The translations under genes and the position numbers were made by a program. Source: a bacterium (GTDB lineage Bacteria > KSB1 > UBA2214). Taken from it: a DNA stretch of 42,311 nt. The notes under the pieces were generated by a model, which was given only the letters and a program-made list of their open reading frames with translations, was not told the DNA's origin and made no database searches. The DNA lies in NCBI GenBank assembly GCA_029560815.1, contig JAKQKF010000168.1:1-42311 (forward strand), read 5' to 3'. Positions 25,256 to 33,174 of this stretch are shown one piece after another; position 1 is the stretch's first letter, and each line of letters starts with the position of its first letter.

Positions 25256-26431
25256 TTACTTGTTCACACCGGCCAGAGCCTCTGCATAAGCGGTCTCGAG
25301 TCCGCTGATCATGACCGGTGTCGAGAAATTTTCCATCACCCGCCTGCGTGCGGCGGCGCCGAGTCGTTTTCGCAGCGCGAGATCATCCAGAAGGAGGCCC
25401 ATCTCCCGGCCGAGCGCTCCGGCATCGGCGGCAGGCACCAGCAGGCCGCTCTCGCCATGGACCACCGCTTCGGGATTGCCCCCCACCCGGGTGGCGATCA
25501 CCGGCAGGCCCGCGGCCATGGCTTCGAGCAGGGCATTGGAAAAACCCTCGCTCAGGGAGGGCAGCACGAAAAGGTCCATCATCCCGATCAGCTCCACCGC
25601 ATCCGTGCGCCGCCCCAGCCGCTTCACCCGCTCCCCCATGCCGTTCTCCGCGATCAGCCCCTCCAGCAGGGCGCGATAGGAGCCGGCCGCTTCGGGATGC
25701 TGGGCATCGGCGTCTCCGCCGATGAGCACGAGCTGAATCTCCGGCCGCTTTTCCCGAGCACGGGCAAAGGCCTGCAGGAGATACTCCACTCCTTTCACCG
25801 GCCGCCAGTTGGCGACGCAGCCAATGATGGGCAGATCGGGGTCAAGTCCATTGTCCCGGGCCAGCCTGGCCTTTCGCTCCGGATCAGCCGGGGAAGGCAC
25901 CTCCACGCCGTTATAGATCGTGCGAATCCGCTCCGGTGCAATATGTTCCCGCCTTGAGATCTCGGTGCGCATGAGCTGAGAGTTGGTCAGGGTTTGCGCG
26001 ACTGCGGGATTCATCAAACGCCGCAGCCAGAGGTGGTGCGGACTGGTTTCAGTAAAGCCCATGTCCCGGCGGCTGGAGATCCAGACCGGATTGCCCCACA
26101 GCCTTTTCCAGATCGCGGCAAAAAGATCCGAGCCAAGATGAATCGATTGAATCAGGGAGATCTTCTCCTCCCGCATGATCCGTCTCATTTTGAGCGCTGC
26201 TGCGCAGGCCCCGCCATCCCAGGAGCGATTCAGGCCGAGGGGTTCGACGCGGATCCCCTCCGCGCGCATGCGGGCGATCATCGGACTCTCCAGTGGCTGC
26301 AGGGGAGCGACGACCGGCCGGAATCGGCTTCTCTCCAGTCCGGTGACAGTCCGAAAAAGATTGTTCTCCGTCCCGGCGTTATCGTAGAGGATGTCGATGA
26401 GATAGAGGATGCCGACCGGCTCTTCACGCAT
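25256..26431 (-). CDS. GT4 glycosyltransferase
   Basis: The 391-residue GT-B protein starts with ILYLIDILYDNAGTENNLFRTV (acceptor loop), has TIYNGVEVPSP at the lobe boundary, GCVANWRPVKGVEYLLQAFA in the donor lobe and PSLSEGFSNALLEAMAAGLPVIATRVGGNPE with the E-x7-E pair. It is a retaining cytoplasmic glycosyltransferase of the locus, the first one downstream of the initiating enzymes. It overlaps the 3' end of the formyltransferase-deacetylase gene by eight bases, implying coupled translation. Confidence 0.87.
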   Translation of the reverse strand: MREEPVGILYLIDILYDNAGTENNLFRTVTGLERSRFRPVVAPLQPLESPMIARMRAEGIRVEPLGLNRSWDGGACAAALKMRRIMREEKISLIQSIHLGSDLFAAIWKRLWGNPVWISSRRDMGFTETSPHHLWLRRLMNPAVAQTLTNSQLMRTEISRREHIAPERIRTIYNGVEVPSPADPERKARLARDNGLDPDLPIIGCVANWRPVKGVEYLLQAFARAREKRPEIQLVLIGGDADAQHPEAAGSYRALLEGLIAENGMGERVKRLGRRTDAVELIGMMDLFVLPSLSEGFSNALLEAMAAGLPVIATRVGGNPEAVVHGESGLLVPAADAGALGREMGLLLDDLALRKRLGAAARRRVMENFSTPVMISGLETAYAEALAGVNK

Positions 26432-28073
26432 GCCGCCCGCCTTTGCGCGGCAGCAGTTCCCGCCAGCCGCCCGTCAACTTGTGGAGAAAAGCGAGCCCTA
26501 CGTCCCCCGTACCGACGTTGATCCTTAAAATATTGTACGGATCCAGGGGGAAACGGTTTACCCCGCCGTAAGCGCTGAAGAGAGCGCTCAGCCCGGTCCG
26601 CGCCGATACATACTCCTTCAGTTCACAGGTAAAATCCTTCTCCTTGCCGAAGGGATAGGACATCACCACCGCGTCATGGCCCATCTTTTCGCGATAGAGG
26701 CGGAGCGAAGTTTCGATCTCATCGGCGGCCTCCTCCAGACTCAGCCCGGCCATGTTGCGGTGGGTATGGGAGTGGACACCCACATCGACCCCCTCCCTCT
26801 CGCATTCTCGCAGCTGCTCCCAGCTCATGTTGCGGAAGCGGAAGTCAGGGGCGAGATGGCGGTCGTGGTCGAAGGGCGTATCCTCCCCGATCAGGGCTGT
26901 GGAGACAAAAAAGAGCGCGGGGACGGCGTAGCGCGTCAGGATCGGCAGAGCCTGGGTGTAGTTATCTTCATAGCCGTCATCAAAAGTGATCAGGCAGGCA
27001 TCCCGCTGCAGCCTGCTCCCGGCCGCAAGCAGGGCGCTCAGTCCGGAGAGAGAGAGCATCTCAAAGCGGCGGGTCAGCAGCCGGATCTGCCGCTCGAAAT
27101 CATCAACACCGATGGTCATGCCGTCCCGGCAGAGATCGCTGACACGATGGTAGTAGAGCACGACCAGCCGGCCATCATGACGGCGGAAGAGCTGTTTCTG
27201 CAAGCCATGGAGGAAAAGGATCAAAAGATAGTAGACACTCCGGGCTGGCCTGCGCAACAGCCCCCGCCATCGCCGCTGTCTGATGAACAGGCGCCATCGC
27301 AGTGCGCCCCGCTGACGGAGAGTGGGAAAAAAGTACTGTTTTCCTCCCCCGGTCTGCCTCTCCCGTTTGCAGCTCCCGCGCGCCACCCGGCGCACAGCTT
27401 CGGGATAGAGATGAAGCGCGGTCTCCGAGAGTCTGGCCTGCAAATCTTCCAGACTGTCGCCGGAGAGGATCGGCACCAGCTCCTGCAGGACGATATCGCC
27501 GGTATCGACCCCCTCGTCGATGAAATGGATCGTCACCCCCGCTTTCTCTTCGTTGTTCCACATCTCCCAGAACCCCGGCGGCGCTCCGCGATAGCGCGGC
27601 GCTTCGCCCTGATGCAGGTTGAGGGTCCCGATCGCAGGCAGCGTAAAAACAGCCGGCCGCAGAATCGGCGTGCCGCAGACCAGAAGCAGATCGCACGCGA
27701 GGGAGCGCACCAGTTCCACCCCCTCCTGCGAATGAAGCTTGCCGATCTTGTGCAGGTGCAGGGCATGGCGGTCGCAGATGCTTTCCAGATTCCCGGTCCG
27801 CTCCGGGCCATAGAGCAGACGACCGATGGTCGCCCGCCACGCCACCTGTGCCAGCTCCACCACAAGGTAGCCCGCCCGCCACGGCACATAAATCCAGCCG
27901 TGCTTGCGCAGATTCCAGCGGAAGGTTGCCCAGCTCCGCCGCTGCGGAAGCCAGCGGATCACATCAGCAAGCTCGATTTCTTCAATACGGAGGAATTGAG
28001 AGATCAATCTCGCGATGAATGCGTCGTCCAGCGAGGTGAGCAGCACCGCTCTGATGCGTCTGCTCTCGTTCAT
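26424..28073 (-). CDS. Formyltransferase fused to NodB-type deacetylase
   Basis: The 549-residue product joins two enzymes. Residues about 8-235 are a formyl-tetrahydrofolate-dependent formyltransferase with the catalytic triad Asn152, His154 (GTLNLHQGEAPRYRG) and Asp190 (GVDTGD). After a basic linker with a hydrophobic patch (SVYYLLILFLHGLQ, 279-292), residues about 302-540 are a NodB domain with ITFDDGYED (Asp365, Asp366) and HSHTH (His434, His438). All key residues are present in both. In lipid A Ara4N synthesis the ArnA N-terminal domain formylates the amino sugar and ArnD, also a NodB protein, removes the formyl group after transfer to the lipid carrier; this fusion would combine both steps. 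The start at 28073 is set by GGAG five bases upstream; ATG 28124 has no ribosome site. Confidence 0.85.
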   Translation of the reverse strand: MNESRRIRAVLLTSLDDAFIARLISQFLRIEEIELADVIRWLPQRRSWATFRWNLRKHGWIYVPWRAGYLVVELAQVAWRATIGRLLYGPERTGNLESICDRHALHLHKIGKLHSQEGVELVRSLACDLLLVCGTPILRPAVFTLPAIGTLNLHQGEAPRYRGAPPGFWEMWNNEEKAGVTIHFIDEGVDTGDIVLQELVPILSGDSLEDLQARLSETALHLYPEAVRRVARGSCKRERQTGGGKQYFFPTLRQRGALRWRLFIRQRRWRGLLRRPARSVYYLLILFLHGLQKQLFRRHDGRLVVLYYHRVSDLCRDGMTIGVDDFERQIRLLTRRFEMLSLSGLSALLAAGSRLQRDACLITFDDGYEDNYTQALPILTRYAVPALFFVSTALIGEDTPFDHDRHLAPDFRFRNMSWEQLRECEREGVDVGVHSHTHRNMAGLSLEEAADEIETSLRLYREKMGHDAVVMSYPFGKEKDFTCELKEYVSARTGLSALFSAYGGVNRFPLDPYNILRINVGTGDVGLAFLHKLTGGWRELLPRKGGRHA

Positions 28074-28130
28074 AGTATCTCCATCGGCATCGCGGATCCT
28101 GATATCGCGTGAAGAAAAGACCATCAGAGA

Positions 28131-28150
28131 CCGGCGGAGGGTTCCGCCGG
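28131..28150 (-). terminator. Strong hairpin after the ACP gene
   Basis: CCGGCGGA (28131-28138) and TCCGCCGG (28143-28150) form a perfect 8-bp stem with a tetraloop. In minus-strand direction it comes 11 bases after the ACP stop and is followed by a pyrimidine-rich tract containing TTTTCTTC about 10 bases later. It may attenuate transcription between ACP and the formyltransferase fusion rather than stop it fully. Confidence 0.4.
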
Positions 28151-28161
28151 ACAGCTGGCGA

Positions 28162-28440
28162 TCACATGAAGGTCACATTCAGCTTTGGCACCTCCAGACC
28201 CTTTTGTCTGGCCTCAACAAATGTGCTGATGCGCTGCACCGAGTCCAGATTTTCGGGAATGATCTCATCATCTTCGATGCGCAGATCGAATGTCTGTTCG
28301 AGAAAGGCCACCAGTTCGATCACACCGGTCGAATCGACAAAACCGCTGCTGCTCAGGGAATCGTCGTCTTTCAGTTTGCCGCCATCGCCAAATAGAAACG
28401 TCTCCGAAATGTAGTGATGAACCTGGTCTCTGATCGACAT
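28162..28440 (-). CDS. Acyl carrier protein
   Basis: The 92-residue product is an acidic, helical acyl/peptidyl carrier protein. The phosphopantetheine serine is Ser37 in GFVDSTGVIEL, followed by FLEQTFDLRIEDDEIIPENLDSVQRISTFV, the typical helix II-III region. GGAGGAAAGAG directly before ATG 28440 fixes the start; the frame is open 15 codons above it without a ribosome site. It lies between an NAD-synthase-like gene and the formyltransferase fusion, in the same transcript as an acyl-CoA ligase that could load it. It is a dedicated carrier for the modification pathway rather than the housekeeping fatty-acid ACP (inference from context). Confidence 0.88.
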   Translation of the reverse strand: MSIRDQVHHYISETFLFGDGGKLKDDDSLSSSGFVDSTGVIELVAFLEQTFDLRIEDDEIIPENLDSVQRISTFVEARQKGLEVPKLNVTFM

Positions 28441-28502
28441 CTCTTTCCTCCATCCATTGTTCTTGCAGTACACTTCATCGCTCATGCGCCTGACCGCCCT
28501 GC

Positions 28503-29528
28503 TCAGGCCGTCCGGCCGGAGCGCCCCAACTCTTCACTCCCGGCTGCCGCCGCCTCATGCGCCAAGCTGTCAAACCGCAGCGCCGGCATACGCAGGAAGG
28601 CCGTGCCGTTCTTTTTACTGCGGATATCGGCGACCACACGCTCCACCTGTTCGGGCGCGAGCGCAAAACGCACGGCCAGCTCTTCCGGCGTCGCGCCGTT
28701 CTCGCTCTCCTGCCAGATGGCATCCATCACCCCGAAGGGGATGCGGAAGAAGAACTCCTCCTGGGTTACTTCAGCAGGGTAGGTATCGGTCGTCGGCGCC
28801 CGTTCGATGATTGCGGCCGGAATCTCAAGGGCATGCGCCAGCATGTAGATCTGGGTCTTGAACAAATGGATGATCGGCATTAAATCGGCGCCGCCATCTC
28901 CATGTTTAACAAAAAAACCCATTTCATGCTCGTTTTTATTTCCGGTCCCCGCCATGGCATAGTTGCGGCGTTCGGCATGATAGTAGAGCATCGTCATGCG
29001 CAGACGCTGTTTCATGTTTGATGCCGCGACGATCTGGCTGTACTCCTGCGGTCCCAGCCGTTTGCTCTCTTCCTCTCCCCCGGCACGGATCAGGGTGAGG
29101 CTGAAGACATTGAGACGGTTGTCGGCCAGGGGGGTGGACTGCAGCGTGATTTTGAAAGGCATCCCCGGCTCGTAGTCAGGGAAGAGGCGGCGGACAGCCT
29201 CATCCCGCCGCCGGTAAGCCCCCATCCCCTCCAGGCCGGCGGTGATATCCTCGACGCCAAATTCTATACCCAGTCTTTCAGCCAGCTCCCGTGCCAGCAC
29301 CAGACTCTGGGGGGAGGAATCCCGCTCCGGCAGACCCAGGGCGACCACCCGGCCGGCGCCCAGCGCCTTCACACTCAGGGCGGCGACGACCGCTGAATCG
29401 ATGCCCCCGCTCAGGCCGATCACAACACCCCTTTTTTTCAGGCTCTGCTGGACGCTCGCTCGGATCCAGCCGCTCAGCCGCTCGACCTCCCTGGCGGCAT
29501 CGAATTGCTCTCTCGGAGTGCCTTGCAC
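28503..29528 (-). CDS. NAD-synthase-like ATP-pyrophosphatase (NadE family)
   Basis: The 341-residue product is close to ammonia-dependent NAD synthase: PP-loop VVIGLSGGIDSAVVAAL, GTGNKNEHEMGFFVKHGDGGADLMPIIHLFKTQIYMLA, and EIPAAIIERAPTTD. NadE alone is about 275 residues; this one has an insert in the middle (YEPGMPFKITLQSTPLADNR and AGGEEESKRLG) and a longer tail. No glutaminase domain is present. Such NadE homologues occur in polysaccharide loci next to ACP and amidotransferases, where an amide-forming adenylation of a carrier- or sugar-bound acid is more plausible than NAD synthesis. AAAGGA six bases before GTG 29528 favours that start; the in-frame ATG at 29543 has no ribosome site. Confidence 0.8.
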   Translation of the reverse strand: MQGTPREQFDAAREVERLSGWIRASVQQSLKKRGVVIGLSGGIDSAVVAALSVKALGAGRVVALGLPERDSSPQSLVLARELAERLGIEFGVEDITAGLEGMGAYRRRDEAVRRLFPDYEPGMPFKITLQSTPLADNRLNVFSLTLIRAGGEEESKRLGPQEYSQIVAASNMKQRLRMTMLYYHAERRNYAMAGTGNKNEHEMGFFVKHGDGGADLMPIIHLFKTQIYMLAHALEIPAAIIERAPTTDTYPAEVTQEEFFFRIPFGVMDAIWQESENGATPEELAVRFALAPEQVERVVADIRSKKNGTAFLRMPALRFDSLAHEAAAAGSEELGRSGRTA

Positions 29529-29534
29529 ATCGCT

Positions 29535-29540
29535 TCCTTT
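29535..29540 (-). promoter_or_regulatory. Ribosome binding site deciding a GTG start
   Basis: AAAGGA on the minus strand lies six bases before GTG 29528 of the NadE-like gene and inside the five codons added by ATG 29543. This placement argues for the GTG. Confidence 0.5.
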
Positions 29541-29620
29541 CATTAATGAGTGGAACAGCGGCCGCCTGCAGCGGTGAAAGCGGAAACGTTCACCCGAACG
29601 CCTCTTCTCCTGCAGCGCTC

Positions 29621-31162
29621 TCAGCGTTCCGCCAGCATGGCGGTCAGCCTCTTTTTATCGATCTTGCCATTGGGCGATTTGGGCATCTCCTCGATGAAGA
29701 TGACCTCGCGCGGCACACAAAAACTCTCCAGATTAGCGGAACAGTGGCGCAGGATCTCCGCCGTGGAGAGATCGCCCCCATCCTGCCTTTGTACGATCGC
29801 CACTACGGCTTCACCGAGGAGAGGGTCGGGCATGCCGACCACGGCGGCCTCACCGACCCCTGCGATCTGGTAGAGCACATTTTCGACCTCGCGCGGACTC
29901 ACCTTCTCGCCCTTGCATTTGATGATGTCATCCTTGCGGCCGACGAAGTAGAGAAAGCCCTCCTCATCCCGGCGGAAAAGATCGCCCGAATAAAGAACCC
30001 GCTCGTAGGGATGACGGCCCTGCCGCAGCGCCCTGCTGGTCTCAGCGGGCAGGTTCCAGTAGCCCTGCATAACATTCGCGCCGCGCACCACCAGCTCACC
30101 CGTTTCGCCGGGAGCGACCTCCCTGCCCTCCTCATCGACGATCAGAGTATCGCAGTTCGGCATCGCCTTGCCGACAGAGCCGGGCCTGCGGTCGATCTCC
30201 TCGGGCGGCAGATAGGCCACCCGTTTGCACTCGGTGAGCCCGTACATCGAAAAGATGGTGGTCTGCGGCCAGGCCGCGCGCAGCCGGGCGATGAATGCGG
30301 CCGGCAGGGCGGCGGCGGTGTTGCTGACGTAACGCAGATCGGGAAAGCGGTATTTTTCCCACCCCGCCAGGCTGAAGAGCAGGCCGAAAATGGTCGGCAC
30401 CCCCGGGAACCCGGTCACCTTTTCCTCGATCATCCTCTGGATGATTACCTTGGGATAGATAAAATCTTTCTCGAGGATGAGGGTGCCGCCGAAGCTGAGT
30501 ACCATGAGCAGCTGGTAGAGCCCGTAATCGAAGGAAAGCGGCAGGACGCTGAGCACGATATCCTGTTCCGTGTTCTCCAGATAGGTGGTGATGGAGGTGA
30601 CCGCCGAGTGCATGTTGAGATGGGTCATCATCACCCCTTTGGGATTGCCTGTGCTGCCGGAGGTATAGATGAGAGCGGCCAGATCGATGTCGATAATCCG
30701 TGGCAGATCAGCCCCGACCGGCGGCGCGGCGAAAATTTCAGCCAGCGCAGGGGAGTCCGCCCCCTCGTCGCCGGGCGTATCGAGCATGATCACCCTGAGC
30801 CCGGCGAGATCCGCACGCAGCCGCTCGAGAGGCAGCCGGCGCGCCCGCTGCGAAATGAGGACGGCGGCGCCGCAATCCCGCAGCACATAGACCAGCTTGT
30901 CGTACTTGGTGGTGGGATTGAGGCAGACAAAGACCCCTCCCGCCATCAGGACGGCATAGATCGCCACACAGGTATCGGCCGAATTATCCATGTAGAGCAG
31001 AACCCGGTCGCCGCGCCTGACGCCGATGCCGACCAGATGGCGGGCCAGGCGATCGGCCGCCGCCCCGAACTCCGCATAGCTCAGCGTGACGCCGCCCGCC
31101 TTGAGCGCAATTTTGCCGGCATGAAGCGGGACATTCTGCAGAAAACGGTCATGTAACAGCAT
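29621..31162 (-). CDS. AMP-forming acyl-CoA/ACP ligase (exosortase-A-associated type)
   Basis: The 513-residue product is an ANL-family ligase that activates a carboxylic acid as acyl-AMP and passes it to CoA or a carrier protein. Visible motifs are the phosphate loop ALIYTSGSTGNPKGVMMTH (about residue 165), FSMYGLTECKRV, YSGDLFRRDEEGFLYFVGRKDDIIKCKGEKVSPREVE and PKSPNGKIDKKRL with the catalytic Lys near 502. It resembles the 'acyl-CoA ligase (AMP-forming), exosortase A system-associated' group. ATG 31162 overlaps the end of the asparagine synthase gene by 14 bases. The ACP gene two genes downstream is a natural partner. Confidence 0.85.
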   Translation of the reverse strand: MLLHDRFLQNVPLHAGKIALKAGGVTLSYAEFGAAADRLARHLVGIGVRRGDRVLLYMDNSADTCVAIYAVLMAGGVFVCLNPTTKYDKLVYVLRDCGAAVLISQRARRLPLERLRADLAGLRVIMLDTPGDEGADSPALAEIFAAPPVGADLPRIIDIDLAALIYTSGSTGNPKGVMMTHLNMHSAVTSITTYLENTEQDIVLSVLPLSFDYGLYQLLMVLSFGGTLILEKDFIYPKVIIQRMIEEKVTGFPGVPTIFGLLFSLAGWEKYRFPDLRYVSNTAAALPAAFIARLRAAWPQTTIFSMYGLTECKRVAYLPPEEIDRRPGSVGKAMPNCDTLIVDEEGREVAPGETGELVVRGANVMQGYWNLPAETSRALRQGRHPYERVLYSGDLFRRDEEGFLYFVGRKDDIIKCKGEKVSPREVENVLYQIAGVGEAAVVGMPDPLLGEAVVAIVQRQDGGDLSTAEILRHCSANLESFCVPREVIFIEEMPKSPNGKIDKKRLTAMLAER

Positions 31163-33167
31163 GGTGCCAGGCCCCCTTTTCACTGAAAGCGCCGGTGTCT
31201 CCCCGTTTGTCATAGATGAGCCAGTCGTTATGCACTCTCCGCACGGGAGCGGTAATCCCGCCGATGAAAAGCTCCTGCAGCATCCCCGTCGTTAAAATCA
31301 TCATCAAGGCCATCTCCTCCCGCGCGGAAAGGGTGCTCTTCGGATCGAAAAGCCTTTTGGTCAGCAGCTCGACCTTGCCGGCGTTGAACCACCCGTCCGA
31401 TTTCAGCCGGTCGTTTTGCAGATAGGGCTGGAACCGCTCCATGGCGGCGAGAAACATCTCCCTGATCGGAGCACGATAGGGCTGTTTGGTCCGGTTCACC
31501 ACCTGGCTGGGCAGACAGTCTGCGAAGCTCCGCTTGAGAATCCACTTTTCATCCAGCCCGCGCAGCTTGAGACGAGGCGCGATGCGCAGGGCCAGCTGAA
31601 TGACCCGCTTGTCCAGAAAGGGATAACGGCCTTCGATGCTGTGGCTCATGAGCATGCGGTCGCCCTGGGAGCAGAGCAGATAGCTGCCGAGAAAGATGTA
31701 ATATTCCAGAAAATGGGCGCGGGCCAGGGGGTCGAGGCCATCCATCATGCCGTTGATTTGATGGTGAAGCTCCTCCACCGGATCGTACTGGCCGAGCATG
31801 GCGAGCTTGTCGGCATTGAGAAACTGAAGGATGAAGGCGCCGTTCTGCCAGCGCAGCCGGTGAGAATAAAAGGGATCGCCGACTTGCGTGATGTCCCGCA
31901 GGAAGAACTGGCGCCAGAAAGCGGCATTGCGGGCATCCCGGCCGTCCAGATAGGGATAGATCCTCTGCAGCAGCAGCTGGCGCCATGCCGACTGCGGCTG
32001 CCGGGCGATGAAAAGACGGACCTTGGTCTCCTTGTAGATATTGTAGCCCGAAAAAAACTCGTCCGCCCCCTCGCCGGTCAGGACCACCTTGAATCCGCTC
32101 TGGTGGACGCGCTGTGAGAGCAGGAAGAGGGGGATCGGGGCGCTGCGCAGCAGGGGCTTTTCCGCATGCCAGATCACATCGGAGAGATGGGCACCGAGAT
32201 CGCTGTTCTTGGTCGCCAGCGCCGTGTGTTCGGTGCCGAGATACCCCGAGACCATCTGCTGGAAAAAGGTCTCATCATAGTGCGGATTCTCAAAGCCGAT
32301 CGAAAAGGTGCGCAGCCGTCCGCTGTGCAGCCGCCTGATCATGGCCGTAGTGATCGAAGAGTCGAGTCCGCCACTGAGGTAGGCGCCGACCGCCACATCC
32401 GCACGCAGGCGGATGCGCACCGCATCCTCGATCAGTTCCCGGGTGGCCTCGATTGCGGCTGCGGGCTCCTTGATCTGCTCCACCTCGGCGCAGGCATATT
32501 CCGGATGCCAGTAGCGCACCTCCTGCAGGTAATCCTCCTGCACCCGCAGATAGCAGCCGGGCTTGATCTCCCGTATGCCGTTGAAAGGGGTCTTGCCGGG
32601 CAGGGGCGACCAGAAGACGCAGGTCTGGGCGAGCGCGATTTCATCGAGCGACTTGCGCAGCCCGGGCAGGGTGAAGAGGGACTTGACCTCCGAGGCGAAA
32701 GCGAAGTAGCCGTCAGCCAAATAGTAGAGCGGACAAATGCCGACATGGTCACGCGCCAGAAAGAGCTGCCGCTGCCGCGTGTCCCAGATGGCGAGCGCAA
32801 ACTGCCCGTTGACAAGCTTGAGCATGTCGGCACCGAATTGCTCATAAAGGTGGAGGAGCACCTCGACGTCGCAGCGGGTGAAAAAGCGGTGGCCGAGGTG
32901 GCGGAGGCGCTTGCGCAGCTCGATATAGTTAAAAATTTCCCCGTTGCAAACCAGCCAGAGAGTGCCGTCCTCGTTGGAGATGGGCTGTGAACCGCCGTAA
33001 AGATCGATGATGCTCAGACGGGCCTGCCCGAGGGCCACCTGGTCATCGAGATAGACGCCGCATTGATCCGGTCCGCGGTGACGCAAACTGTCGACCATCG
33101 ACTGCATGAGAGGCAGCGGCTCCCTGGTCAGGCGCGACCAGGAGAGGACACCAGCGATTCCACACAT
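31149..33167 (-). CDS. asnB: Asparagine synthase (glutamine-hydrolysing) family amidotransferase
   Basis: The 672-residue product begins MCGIAGVLSW with the class II glutaminase nucleophile Cys2, followed by LRHRGPDQCG and VCNGEIFNY, so the glutaminase half is intact. The synthase half has the PP-loop VAVGAYLSGGLDSSITTA (about residue 256-273) and VVLTGEGADEFFSGY. It is longer than E. coli AsnB (554 aa) because of a C-terminal extension, as in the exopolysaccharide-associated amidotransferases. It probably amidates a uronic acid or an acyl group of the polymer precursor rather than making free asparagine (inference from context). GAGGAA before ATG 33167 fixes the start; the frame is open above it. 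The dehydratase fusion ends 7 bases upstream. Confidence 0.88.
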   Translation of the reverse strand: MCGIAGVLSWSRLTREPLPLMQSMVDSLRHRGPDQCGVYLDDQVALGQARLSIIDLYGGSQPISNEDGTLWLVCNGEIFNYIELRKRLRHLGHRFFTRCDVEVLLHLYEQFGADMLKLVNGQFALAIWDTRQRQLFLARDHVGICPLYYLADGYFAFASEVKSLFTLPGLRKSLDEIALAQTCVFWSPLPGKTPFNGIREIKPGCYLRVQEDYLQEVRYWHPEYACAEVEQIKEPAAAIEATRELIEDAVRIRLRADVAVGAYLSGGLDSSITTAMIRRLHSGRLRTFSIGFENPHYDETFFQQMVSGYLGTEHTALATKNSDLGAHLSDVIWHAEKPLLRSAPIPLFLLSQRVHQSGFKVVLTGEGADEFFSGYNIYKETKVRLFIARQPQSAWRQLLLQRIYPYLDGRDARNAAFWRQFFLRDITQVGDPFYSHRLRWQNGAFILQFLNADKLAMLGQYDPVEELHHQINGMMDGLDPLARAHFLEYYIFLGSYLLCSQGDRMLMSHSIEGRYPFLDKRVIQLALRIAPRLKLRGLDEKWILKRSFADCLPSQVVNRTKQPYRAPIREMFLAAMERFQPYLQNDRLKSDGWFNAGKVELLTKRLFDPKSTLSAREEMALMMILTTGMLQELFIGGITAPVRRVHNDWLIYDKRGDTGAFSEKGAWHHAVT

Positions 33168-33174
33168 AGGTTCC

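Noticed and set aside
28074..28124. Earlier ATG at 28124 for the formyltransferase fusion
   Set aside because: It has no ribosome site and falls next to the hairpin at 28131-28150; the ATG at 28073 has GGAG five bases upstream and begins the conserved domain a few residues later.
29587..29600. Short hairpin CGTTC-ACCC-GAACG between the ligase and NadE-like genes
   Set aside because: A 5-bp stem is too short to separate from chance in GC-rich DNA, and there is no U-tract.
29291..31156. Long open frame (621 codons) on the plus strand opposite the acyl-CoA ligase
   Set aside because: It is the complement of a clearly recognisable ligase. The translation is rich in His, Arg, Asp, Gly and Pro without any domain pattern, as expected from a GC-rich antisense frame. 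The same holds for plus-strand frames at 33106-35016, 26676-28112, 15265-16503, 11557-12585 and 5194-6222.
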